Shown here: piece by piece, positions 30,468-38,201 of the stretch | Position numbering within the stretch: position 1 is the stretch's first letter | How the letters are laid out: every line of letters starts with the position of its first letter | Source: Acidimicrobiaceae bacterium | GTDB taxonomy: Bacteria > Actinomycetota > Acidimicrobiia > Acidimicrobiales > RAAP-2 | DNA: 58,240 nucleotides | Direction of reading: 5' to 3' | Assembly: GCA_027315005.1 (NCBI GenBank) | Contig: DAHUZT010000049.1 | Span: 1-58,240 of the forward strand | Position numbers and translations under genes: made by a program | Notes under the pieces: generated by a model | Told to the model about the DNA's origin: nothing | The model's input: the letters and a program-made list of their open reading frames with translations, nothing else | Database searches by the model: none

Positions 30468-32009
30468 TCACGGAGAAAGCGTCGGCAGCGGTTGCCACGA
30501 CCGCACCTGGACCCAGCAGGTCCCCTGGGGGACGTGGTCCTTCGGCATCTTGCACTGCGATGAGGGTGGCTGGTTGACGTGCAGGCGGACCACCTGGTAC
30601 TCGGTCGGCCCGTAGTGCTTGTTGGGACCGTAGCTGAGGATCGGTGAGTAGGTCCCCGGGTAGTTGTTGATTTTCGACATCGCCGTCACGAACGTCCGCC
30701 GGTTCAGATTCCGTCCAGCGGCCCTCGCCGCGGTGGCGAACAGGTTGATCACCTGGCACCATCCGGCGATCGGTCCCTGTTCCTCGATGTAGGGGGTGCT
30801 GTTGCCCGGTGGCACCTGGGGGTAGGCCTTGTGCCACACCTTGTAGCAGGCTCGGACCCCGGGGTCGTAACCTCCCTGGCTCTGCGGCCGGTTGTCGTCG
30901 ATGCCGCCGAGGGTCATGGTGGTCACGCCCTCCTGACCATTGAGCGCCTTGGCGTAGGGAATTGGGATGAGGCCCAAGGCTACCTGGATCGAGGATTCGT
31001 AGTCGCTCAGCAGCAGGCGGGGAAAGTACTGCTGGGATGTCTGGGCCTGGAGGAGCGGGTAGAACACGTTGAACGGAATGAGCGGGATGATCGAGTTGAC
31101 CCCGTCCGCCCGGAGCTGCTGGATGATCACCGGTGCCTCCGCCCCGGTCGTGGCCGTGTCGTTGGGGTTGGCGTCGATGGACTCGACCACCGGGGTCACC
31201 CCGATCTTTCGGAGGTCCGGGAGGAGGTAGTCCTGGAAGGCGAGCTGGTCCGAGGCGCGGTTGCCGACGATCACACCTACCTTGCGTGCTCCCCCCAGCA
31301 GCTTGGCGCTCTTCCCCCACGACACCACCGCGGCCAGCACGGCCGCCTGGTCCGGTCCGGTCCACCACAGATACGGTGATCCGAGGTTGGTCCAGTCGGT
31401 CACCGTCGACCACTGGCCGATGAAGGGGGTGTGCCCTTCCTGGGTGATGCACAGCTGGTTGGAGTCTTGCCAGGTGCCGAGACCATCGAGCACGGCGAAG
31501 GCGGCCGGCGACCCTTCGGTCCACGTCTTGCACAGAGCACGCATATCGGACGAGCTGGCCGGATCGTAGGTCTGGATGATCGGATTGATCGTCCGCCCGT
31601 TGATACCGCCGTGGTCGTTGATGTGCTTGACGAACAGGCGGATCGCCTTCTGTTGCTCACCGTACTCGACGTCCTGGGCGAAGCCCTCCTTGCCAGCGAG
31701 CGAGGTCAGGGACACCACGGGAAAGACCACGTTGATGGAGTTGCCGACCACTCCCCGTGATGACGTGCTGGCCCGGTCCACGGGCACCGCCCGGGTGCTC
31801 GAGGCCCCTCCCGTCGAAAGACCACCGGCCGCCGCCTGGGCCGACACCGAAGTGGACGACGGAGCGATGGCCACGTACGCCACCAAGCCGACCACGACCG
31901 CGACCACGATGGCCACTGTCCGCAACCGGGTCGCCGGCGAACGTCGGACGAAGTGCCCCCAGGACCGTGCGAGTGCCGAGAGAGGGTTCCAGCGCGCCCA
32001 GCCGCTCAT
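30468..32009 (-). CDS. Liv-type ABC transporter substrate-binding protein (type 1 periplasmic-binding fold)
   Basis: The 513-residue protein has a membrane segment at about 30-50 and then a type 1 periplasmic-binding body: INVVFPVVSLTSLAGKEGF, the linker AIRLFVKHINDHGGINGR, KVGVIVGNRASDQLAFQDY and GPIAGWCQVINLF. There is no lipobox cysteine after the membrane segment, so it is anchored by an uncleaved helix rather than as a lipoprotein. LivJ-type binding proteins normally lie next to their permease; here the nearest Liv-type permease genes are 15 kb away and lack one, so partnership is plausible. Upstream is a 377-base gap with an 8-bp tandem repeat. Confidence 0.87.
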   Translation of the reverse strand: MSGWARWNPLSALARSWGHFVRRSPATRLRTVAIVVAVVVGLVAYVAIAPSSTSVSAQAAAGGLSTGGASSTRAVPVDRASTSSRGVVGNSINVVFPVVSLTSLAGKEGFAQDVEYGEQQKAIRLFVKHINDHGGINGRTINPIIQTYDPASSSDMRALCKTWTEGSPAAFAVLDGLGTWQDSNQLCITQEGHTPFIGQWSTVTDWTNLGSPYLWWTGPDQAAVLAAVVSWGKSAKLLGGARKVGVIVGNRASDQLAFQDYLLPDLRKIGVTPVVESIDANPNDTATTGAEAPVIIQQLRADGVNSIIPLIPFNVFYPLLQAQTSQQYFPRLLLSDYESSIQVALGLIPIPYAKALNGQEGVTTMTLGGIDDNRPQSQGGYDPGVRACYKVWHKAYPQVPPGNSTPYIEEQGPIAGWCQVINLFATAARAAGRNLNRRTFVTAMSKINNYPGTYSPILSYGPNKHYGPTEYQVVRLHVNQPPSSQCKMPKDHVPQGTCWVQVRSWQPLPTLSP

Positions 32010-32386
32010 CGACGGCTCCGCCGTGTCCTCGACGGGCGCCCACTGCGATCGTCGCCGTCATCCCCCGCCATCGCTGCTCGCACCGTGGGAGCGATCTGGA
32101 CGTCCTGCCCCGGTCCGTCTGCCTTCCTGACCGTCGTCGTTGTTTTCCTGACCGTCGTCATGGCCTTCCCCCTCTTCCTCCCCCGGTACCGCCCGGATCG
32201 ACGACCGGGTGCCCGCTCGCCGCAGCCGCTCCGGTTTGCAGCGACCGCCGGGCCGTCCGACCGTCTGGCGAGGGCTCCCGGGCGCCCACACCGTACCGCC
32301 GGCGAAGGGTGGGTGGTCGACGCCCCGGTGGCCCGGTGGCCCGGTGGCCCGGTGGCCCGGTGCGACAGAATCGGCGGCGGTGCGGG
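32010..32386. other. Gene-free stretch with an 8-bp tandem repeat
   Basis: These 377 bases between the binding-protein start and the DoxX stop contain several long open frames on both strands, but all are low-complexity, Arg/Pro-rich and lack family resemblance. The only clear structure is the 8-bp tandem repeat at 32323-32362. It presumably holds the promoter of the binding-protein gene. Confidence 0.6.
32323..32362. repeat. 8-bp tandem repeat, 5 copies
   Basis: Five tandem copies of gcccggtg (the first begins ccccggtg) occur in the gap upstream of the binding-protein gene and just downstream of the DoxX stop. Confidence 0.92.
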
Positions 32387-32992
32387 CTAGCCGCCGGTCG
32401 GCCGGTCACCACCACCATCGGCGGCCCCATCGCCCGAGGCTTCGTCATCGGTCCCCGGCCCGGGCGCAGTGTCGGTCGCAGTCTCCGGATCCCTCCTGCT
32501 GCTTCCCAGCATGACCGCGGCGGCCCCCACCCCGAGCGCGGTCGAGAAGAGCGCCCTCGCCAGCCCACCCCGTGCCTTGCCCCGGGCCGCATCCACCGAC
32601 AGCCGACCGGGACCGAGGGCGGACAGTGCCCCGGCCGTCGCGCCGACCACGGCGACGTACTCCCATCCACCCTTGAAGATGAAGAAGCCCTTCCCCTTGT
32701 GGTCGGTGGCTGCCGCCGAGGTCATCACGCCGATGATGCCTGCCGACGCCAGTGGCGTCATCGCTCCGAGGGTGACGAGTGTCCCCGTCGTGATTTCCGT
32801 GGCCGCCGCCACCCGGGCATGCACGTGGGCCGGTTGCAGACCGAGAGACTCGAAGTACCGGGTGGTCCCTTCCAGGCCACCGGGGCCCCGGACCTTGTTC
32901 ATTCCATGGGCCACCATCATCGGACCGATGGCGCCCCGCAGAATTAGGGCGGCGACATCCGCTCCGGGGTGGTCCTTGTTCGCTCTCGACAT
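32387..32992 (-). CDS. DoxX-family membrane protein
   Basis: The 201-residue protein has four or five hydrophobic segments and the DoxX-like sequence ALILRGAIGPMMVAHGMNKVRGPGGLEGT near 15-43, then LVTLGAMTPLASAGIIGVM and GGWEYVAVVGATAGALSALGPGRLS. Members of this family are small membrane oxidoreductase-associated proteins of uncertain function. The last 40 residues are Asp/Gly/Thr/Pro-rich and look disordered. I chose the ATG at 32992, where the conserved part begins; the frame continues upstream but without resemblance. It is a single gene divergent from the hypothetical at 33154. Confidence 0.85.
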   Translation of the reverse strand: MSRANKDHPGADVAALILRGAIGPMMVAHGMNKVRGPGGLEGTTRYFESLGLQPAHVHARVAAATEITTGTLVTLGAMTPLASAGIIGVMTSAAATDHKGKGFFIFKGGWEYVAVVGATAGALSALGPGRLSVDAARGKARGGLARALFSTALGVGAAAVMLGSSRRDPETATDTAPGPGTDDEASGDGAADGGGDRPTGG

Positions 32993-33153
32993 GGCGGCCT
33001 CCGTCGTCCTCGTGGACGATGCGCATCGTACAGGCCGGCGCACTCTGTCGGGACGGCTGCGCCCTGCAGGGCCTGATGCGATTGTCGGTTGTCGGACCAG
33101 GTCAGCTCGGGTCACCATCGAAAGCCGTCTGTGTGCCTCCCGGATGATGCACA

Positions 33154-33480
33154 ATGCAGAGCGTGACCAGACCAGAGGCCATCGATGATCTCCGTAATCG
33201 CCGGTCCTTGCGGCAGGCGATCGACTACCGGTCCACCTCGATAGCGATCGAGGAAGTTCCCGGTGTCGGCCGGATCTCGCTGATCGAGCGACCCGACGGC
33301 ACCACATTCACCGTCTCGGTCCCGCACGACGGCGTAGAGGGAAGGGGGGCCGGCCCCGAAGCGGACCGGACCGGGTGGATCGCCGGCGCCCGTGCCGCCG
33401 GGGACACGGCCGGAGCGGGTCTGGCCCGCCTGGCCGTCGTCGCCACCGTCCCGATCGAGCGTCTTGTCCTCACCCGCTGA
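33154..33480 (+). CDS. Hypothetical protein
   Basis: This 108-residue open frame has an evenly charged, protein-like first half (EAIDDLRNRRSLRQAIDYRS) and an acidic C-terminal half, and it is oriented away from DoxX. I do not recognise a domain or signal peptide, and no strong ribosome-binding site precedes the ATG. It could be a small cytoplasmic protein. The opposite strand has an 88-residue frame that is Arg/Pro-rich and less likely to be real. Confidence 0.5.
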   Translation: MQSVTRPEAIDDLRNRRSLRQAIDYRSTSIAIEEVPGVGRISLIERPDGTTFTVSVPHDGVEGRGAGPEADRTGWIAGARAAGDTAGAGLARLAVVATVPIERLVLTR

Positions 33481-33626
33481 CCGCGACCCACCTCACCAGA
33501 TGAAAGCGGCAGGGGAGCCTGGCCAGGGCGGCACCGTCGGGGCGGCCGGACTCGAGATCCCGAGGGCGCGGGGACCGGTGGCGCCCCCGGAGATGAGATC
33601 AGGACTGGTCAGCAGTGCAGCGGTGA

Positions 33627-34607
33627 TCAGCGGTGCACGGGTGACATGTCCCCGTACCGATCACCGACACCAGCACCGGGTGGGAGCACCTCGTCGAGTC
33701 GCCGCAACTCGTCATCGCTCAGGACGACCGAGTCTGCTCCGACGTTCTCTTCGAGGTATGCGGGACGCTTGGTCCCCGGAATGGGGACGACATCGTCCCC
33801 CCGAGAGAGCACCCAGGCCAGAGCCAGCTGGGACGCGGTGATGCCCTTGTCGGCCGCGATTTCCCGGACCCGATCGACGAGCTCGAGGTTCTTGTGGAAG
33901 TTCTCGCCCTCGAACCGGGGGTTGTGACGCCGGAAGTCATCGGGGTCGAGGTCGTCGATCGTACGGATGGATCCGGACAGGAAGCCGCGCCCGAGCGGCG
34001 AGTAGGCCACGAAGCCGATGCCCAGTTGACGGACGGTCTCCAACACCCCATCGACCTCCGGGTCCCTCGTCCACAGCGACCATTCGGTCTGCAGAGCGGT
34101 GATCGGGTGGACGGCGTGGGCGCGCCGGATGGTGCCCGGAGCGGCTTCCGACAGACCGAGATGCACCACCTTCCCCGCCTCCACCAATCCGGCCATGGCC
34201 CCCACTGTCTCCTCGATCGGGGTATCGGGGTCCACCCGGTGCTGGTAGTAGAGGTCGATATGGTCCACGCCCAGCCGCTCGAGTGAGGCGTCGCACGCTG
34301 AGCGCACGTACTCCGGACGACCGTTGATCCCGATCCGGGTACCATCTGCCGCGCGCTGGTTCCCGAACTTGGTGGCGATGACCACCTCGTCGCGCCGCCC
34401 GGCCAGTGCTCGACCGACCAACTGCTCGTTGGTGAACGGTCCGTACATGTCTGCGGTGTCGAAGAAGGTGACCCCCAGTTCGAGCGCCCTGTGGATGGTT
34501 TCCGTCGATTGGCGCTCGTCAGCTCGGCCGTAGAACTCGCTCATGCCCATACAGCCGAGCCCCTGAGCCGACACGACGAGATCGCTTCCCAATGGTCGAG
34601 TGTGCAT
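33627..34607 (-). CDS. Aldo/keto reductase
   Basis: The 326-residue NADPH-dependent reductase has the AKR barrel with [12 protein letters not shown] near 17-28, catalytic residues in [14 protein letters not shown] (Asp, Tyr), VIATKFG (Lys) and LYYQHRVDP (His), and the late cofactor loop [14 protein letters not shown]. It would reduce aldehydes or ketones; the substrate is not evident. It is a single minus-strand gene and ends about 146 bases from the plus-strand hypothetical. Confidence 0.93.
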   Translation of the reverse strand: MHTRPLGSDLVVSAQGLGCMGMSEFYGRADERQSTETIHRALELGVTFFDTADMYGPFTNEQLVGRALAGRRDEVVIATKFGNQRAADGTRIGINGRPEYVRSACDASLERLGVDHIDLYYQHRVDPDTPIEETVGAMAGLVEAGKVVHLGLSEAAPGTIRRAHAVHPITALQTEWSLWTRDPEVDGVLETVRQLGIGFVAYSPLGRGFLSGSIRTIDDLDPDDFRRHNPRFEGENFHKNLELVDRVREIAADKGITASQLALAWVLSRGDDVVPIPGTKRPAYLEENVGADSVVLSDDELRRLDEVLPPGAGVGDRYGDMSPVHR

Positions 34608-34718
34608 CGACTCGTTCTAGCGTGCCGATGACCTGCCCGGGACGCGGGAGGTCGTGAACCGCCCGCGGGGACTCAAAGCGCACCATTTGCGACACGCCCG
34701 CATCGCGACCGGCAAGGT

Positions 34719-35564
34719 TCAGGCGAGCGCGCCCTCTAGGCTCCGGCCCGAAGCGGCCAGGTCGAGTTCGACCACGCCCCCCGAAGTGAACCGGGCCACG
34801 ACCCCGAATCGATCGCCCCGGATCAGGGTGTGCCTCCATTCGAGTGGCCGGTCAGCGGCGAACCCGAGTCGGTCGATGGCGAGGGCAGCCACCTGCGCGG
34901 TCACCCCCAGGGCCGTGCGCTCCGCGCTCGTCGGAACCACCGCGTGGATTCGTTCCACCCCTCCGGTCAGGCGTACACCCGTACGGGCCAGGAGTTCGTC
35001 ATAGAACGCGGTGCGGGTGAAGTCGACGTCGAGGAGGGGCGCGGCGACGCTGGCGGGGAACCACACCTGGTCGACGGCAAGCGGTTCTCCACCGGCCAGG
35101 CGGATCCGATCGAGGAACAGCAGATCGGTCTGAGCGTCGAGCCCGAGCCGCGCGGCCACCCCCTCGTCACGCCGGGTTCTCAGCGCCCGGACGATGCTCC
35201 GTTGCTCCAAGCCGGCCTCCTCGACGGACCGGAAGAGGCTGTAGAGCGCCCCGAGCGGCTGTTCGAACTGAGCGGTGGATCCGGTGCGCGGACGGAGCCC
35301 ACGGCCGGAGACGACAGCACCCTCCCCCCGGAGTCTTCGTACGGCCTCCCGTACCGTGTTCCGGCTCACTGCATAAGAGTCGGCGAGTGCCAGCTCGCTC
35401 GGGAAGCTCTCGCCGAACTCACCGGAGCGCAGCCGCCGCCGGAGATCGTCGAGGAGTTGGGCCCACAGGGGCAGCGGGCTGTCGCGGTCGAGAGCGCTGG
35501 GCCCTCGGGCGTACTCGCCGAGCCGGCGAGGGTCGGACCGACGTGCGGATGGTCCCCTGGTCAT
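34719..35564 (-). CDS. GntR/HutC-family transcriptional regulator
   Basis: The 281-residue protein has an N-terminal GntR winged helix (PLWAQLLDDLRRRLRSGEF near 32-50, then SELALADSYAVSRNTVREAVRRLRGEGA with recognition helix) and a UTRA ligand-binding domain (DRIRLAGGEPLAVDQVWFP, AAPLLDVDFTRTAFYDELL, LEWRHTLIRGDRFGV). Such regulators bind small ligands and control nearby catabolic genes. The ATG at 35564 overlaps the rhodanese stop by 4 bases, so the two are coupled and probably act with the divergent MBL/rhodanese gene. An upstream extension exists but lacks resemblance. Confidence 0.9.
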   Translation of the reverse strand: MTRGPSARRSDPRRLGEYARGPSALDRDSPLPLWAQLLDDLRRRLRSGEFGESFPSELALADSYAVSRNTVREAVRRLRGEGAVVSGRGLRPRTGSTAQFEQPLGALYSLFRSVEEAGLEQRSIVRALRTRRDEGVAARLGLDAQTDLLFLDRIRLAGGEPLAVDQVWFPASVAAPLLDVDFTRTAFYDELLARTGVRLTGGVERIHAVVPTSAERTALGVTAQVAALAIDRLGFAADRPLEWRHTLIRGDRFGVVARFTSGGVVELDLAASGRSLEGALA

Positions 35565-35998
35565 TCCACGCGTCCCGGCGCGCCGTCGTCGGTGAGCACG
35601 GGCAGGCCGGCCTCCGCCCATGCCAACATCCCGCCGGACAGATTGGTGACGCTCACCCCCGCGCCACGAAGTAGCTCCGCAGCACGTGCCGACCTCCCGC
35701 CGGACCGGCAGACGACCACCACCGCCACGTCGCTCGGCACCTTCTCAGGGTCGAGCCGTCCGAGGGGGAGGTGCCGGGCCTGTGGCGCGTGTCCGGCGCG
35801 CCACTCATCGGGCTCACGCACGTCGAGGAGGTACCCGCCGCAGTCGACGATACGGTGCGCGTGGTGGGGCTCCACGTCGTCGGGGAGGTCGGCATTCCAC
35901 CCCGTTCCCGCAGCGTCCGCGCCTCTCGTCCCCGGGACGAGCCCGGTGCCGCCCTTGTCGACCGCGTCCGGTCGGCAGGATCCCATGCGCTCTCCCAT
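35561..35998 (-). CDS. Rhodanese-like single-domain protein
   Basis: The 145-residue protein has a single rhodanese domain with GGYLLDVREPDEWRAGHAPQARHLPLG and an active-site loop CRSGGRS (Cys nucleophile, accepting a sulfane sulfur). The first 35-40 residues are low-complexity. I chose the ATG at 35998 because GAGGAG lies 6 bases upstream; an ATG at 36058 is possible but has a weak site. It is co-transcribed with the GntR regulator by a 4-base overlap and diverges from a persulfide-dioxygenase-like gene. Confidence 0.88.
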   Translation of the reverse strand: MGERMGSCRPDAVDKGGTGLVPGTRGADAAGTGWNADLPDDVEPHHAHRIVDCGGYLLDVREPDEWRAGHAPQARHLPLGRLDPEKVPSDVAVVVVCRSGGRSARAAELLRGAGVSVTNLSGGMLAWAEAGLPVLTDDGAPGRVE

Positions 35999-36074
35999 GT
36001 CCACTCCTCGGCTCGTGTCCACTCGTCGGCATCGGCCGTGATCGCTGTCCGCGTTCATCCTCGCCGATCCTGAA

Positions 36075-36104
36075 GTTATACCAATATGCTAACATTGGTA
36101 CAAT
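36075..36104. promoter_or_regulatory. Overlapping divergent promoters with a shared palindromic operator
   Basis: An AT-rich island in GC-rich DNA carries face-to-face promoters. For the MBL/rhodanese gene (plus strand) TTATAC (36076-36081) and TACAAT (36099-36104) are 17 bases apart. For the rhodanese/GntR genes (minus strand) TTGTAC (36103-36098) and TATAAC (36080-36075) are also 17 bases apart. Between them lies TACCAAT-N8-ATTGGTA (36079-36100), a perfect inverted repeat covering both spacers. A repressor binding it would block both promoters; GntR at 34719 is the obvious candidate. Confidence 0.6.
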
Positions 36105-36120
36105 GTAATTCGAGATGTCA

Positions 36121-36176
36121 CCGTTCGGCACAGACGTCACCATTCGCGGCAGTCATGGCCGTTCGGCACAGGCGTC
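36121..36176. repeat. 18-bp imperfect direct repeat in the 5' leader of the MBL/rhodanese gene
   Basis: ccgttcggcacagacgtc (36121-36138) recurs at 36159-36176 with one mismatch, 38 bases apart, between the divergent promoter and the start codon. Confidence 0.75.
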
Positions 36177-36196
36177 GCCGACGAAAGGAGGACCCG

Positions 36197-37564
36197 ATGG
36201 TCGCGGTCGAGGTCGTGCCCACGGACGAGCTGGGTGACCGCAGCTACATCGCGCATGACGGAGCCCTGGCCATCGTCATCGATCCGCAGCGCGACCTGGA
36301 TCGGATCGAATCGGTACTCGAGGAGCGGGGCCTGCGCTGCATCTTCGTCCTCGAGACCCACATCCACAATGACTACGTCTCGGGGGGCCTGGAGCTTGCC
36401 CGCCGCACCGGAGCCGAGTACGTCGTCTCGGCGGAGGAAGAGGTCGCCTTCGAGCGGAGACCGGTGCACGACGGAGACATCCTGGCCGCAGGCGATCTGC
36501 GAATTCGGGTGCTCTCCACTCCCGGCCACACGCCCGGTCACCTCTCCTTTCTGGTGCAGGGCCCTGGTGGTGTCCCAGCTGCCTTCACCGGTGGAGCCCT
36601 CCTCTACGGGAGCGTGGGCCGCACCGACCTGGTCGATCCCACCCTTACCGAGGAGCTGACCCACCGTCAGTACCGCTCGGCGCACCAACTGGCCCGGGTC
36701 GTCCCTGACGAGTCACCGGTCTATCCGACTCACGGGTTCGGTAGCTTCTGCTCGTCGGGATCGGCCACAGGTGGAGACTCCAGCACCCGCAGCACCATCG
36801 GGAACGAGAAGCGCCACAACGACGCCCTGGTCGCCGACGACGAAGATTCCTTCGTCGCAGCCCTGATCGCCGGGCTCACCGCGTATCCCGCCTACTACCA
36901 CCACATGGGTCCGCGGAACCGGCTAGGGGCCGGCCCGATCGACCTCTCCACGCCGAAGGGTGCCGGTGCCGATGAGCTGGCCAAGGCGATCGCCGACGGT
37001 GATTGGGTGATCGACCTGCGCGAAAGAAGGGCGTTCGCGACGGACCATATTCACGGAACCTTGAACTTCGCGCTGGAAAGGCCGTTCTCCACCTACGTCG
37101 GCTGGCTCCTGCCCTTCGGAACCGCCCTGGTGATGATCGGGGAGAGCTCCGAGGAGGTCGCCAGCGCCCAACGACAGCTGGTGCGCATCGGCATCGACCG
37201 ACCGGATGCAGTGGCGATCGGTCCGCCCGAAGAGCTGACTGGCGGACGTGCCCGCTCCTCCTATCCGGTGGTCACCTTCGACAGCCTCGCCGATCAGCCC
37301 GATGCTCTCGTCCTCGACGTCCGGAGGGACGACGAGAAGCAGTCCGGTCACCTTGCCGGTTCGCTTCACATCCCACTCCACCAACTGGGAGCACGTCTCG
37401 GAGAGCTTCCCGCCTCGTCGCTGTGGGTGCACTGTGCGTCCGGCTACCGGGCGAGCATCGCCGCCAGCCAGCTGGATGCCTCCGGCCATCGGGTCGTCCT
37501 GATCGACGACGACTGGGAGAACGCCGAGTCGAGCGGACGTCCGATGGTCTCGGCCGACCGGTAG
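36197..37564 (+). CDS. MBL-fold / rhodanese fusion protein (persulfide dioxygenase-like)
   Basis: The 455-residue protein joins a metallo-beta-lactamase domain with two rhodanese domains. The metal motif is ETHIHNDYVSGG (H55, H57, D59), followed by STPGHTPGH and PTHGFGSFC. The first rhodanese (about 265-355) lacks an active-site cysteine; the second has HCASGYR (C413). The family acts on glutathione or other low-molecular-weight persulfides and on sulfite or thiosulfate production. I chose the ATG at 36197, which follows AAAGGAGG at ideal spacing; the frame is open further upstream. Its divergent partner is a rhodanese/GntR pair. Confidence 0.92.
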   Translation: MVAVEVVPTDELGDRSYIAHDGALAIVIDPQRDLDRIESVLEERGLRCIFVLETHIHNDYVSGGLELARRTGAEYVVSAEEEVAFERRPVHDGDILAAGDLRIRVLSTPGHTPGHLSFLVQGPGGVPAAFTGGALLYGSVGRTDLVDPTLTEELTHRQYRSAHQLARVVPDESPVYPTHGFGSFCSSGSATGGDSSTRSTIGNEKRHNDALVADDEDSFVAALIAGLTAYPAYYHHMGPRNRLGAGPIDLSTPKGAGADELAKAIADGDWVIDLRERRAFATDHIHGTLNFALERPFSTYVGWLLPFGTALVMIGESSEEVASAQRQLVRIGIDRPDAVAIGPPEELTGGRARSSYPVVTFDSLADQPDALVLDVRRDDEKQSGHLAGSLHIPLHQLGARLGELPASSLWVHCASGYRASIAASQLDASGHRVVLIDDDWENAESSGRPMVSADR

Positions 37565-37648
37565 GATCGAAGTCGATTCGGTGTCGCGACGCGGGGCAAC
37601 CGCGCGCTGCGTCCCGACGGCGTTCTGATAGCCCGTGAGGAGACAACC

Positions 37649-38026
37649 ATGCGTCGAGACCAGGAGTTGGGCAGGGCGATCGGTCTGGTGTCCCTTCTGC
37701 TCGGAGCGTTGACCGGTCAACGCGAGCTCTCTGAGTCCGATCGCTACGAAGTCGCTCAATGGGCGGTGGATCATGTCAACCGATCCGACATTCGTGATCT
37801 CGTGGTCAAGGTGATCAGCACAGAGATCATCGACACCTCCGAATTCCGTGAGAAGGTCGCCGAGGCGATCCAAAAGAAGTTCCAGGTCGATTGCGGCGCT
37901 CGGATCGACACACCCACCGGTGCCGATGACATGCCGACCGGTACCTGCGAAGCGCCCACCGGTGCCGATGAGACCACCGGGTTGTCGGGCCACTCCCGCG
38001 GTGCTCCGGAGGCCTCGGAGCACTGA
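37649..38026 (+). CDS. Hypothetical protein with Pro-Thr-Gly repeats
   Basis: The 125-residue protein starts at an ATG with GAGGAG upstream. Its first 85 residues are a plausible helical domain (LSESDRYEVAQWAVDHVNRS and TSEFREKVAEAIQKKFQVD). The C-terminal 40 residues carry repeated short elements (PTGADD, PTGTCEA, PTGADE) and are probably disordered. I do not recognise the family. It follows the MBL/rhodanese gene on the same strand by about 85 bases. A role linked to that gene is only positional inference. Confidence 0.62.
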   Translation: MRRDQELGRAIGLVSLLLGALTGQRELSESDRYEVAQWAVDHVNRSDIRDLVVKVISTEIIDTSEFREKVAEAIQKKFQVDCGARIDTPTGADDMPTGTCEAPTGADETTGLSGHSRGAPEASEH

Positions 38027-38201
38027 GTAGGCACCCGAGTGCGACCCTGACGCGGTCGCAAGGGCAACATGCGTTGTCGGTCGGGCGGAGAATGCGTACG
38101 GTGTGCGGATCCTGGGAGGTGCAGGGCGCACGTTCCCAGCCGGCCGGTGCGTGCGGCCCTGCCGCCGTCAACCGTCGATCACATCCACAGGGGGAACCGA
38201 G

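Noticed and set aside
38103-38201. Upstream start for the secreted hydrolase
   Set aside because: Would put 33 extra residues before the signal peptide; the 38202 ATG gives a standard lipoprotein signal.
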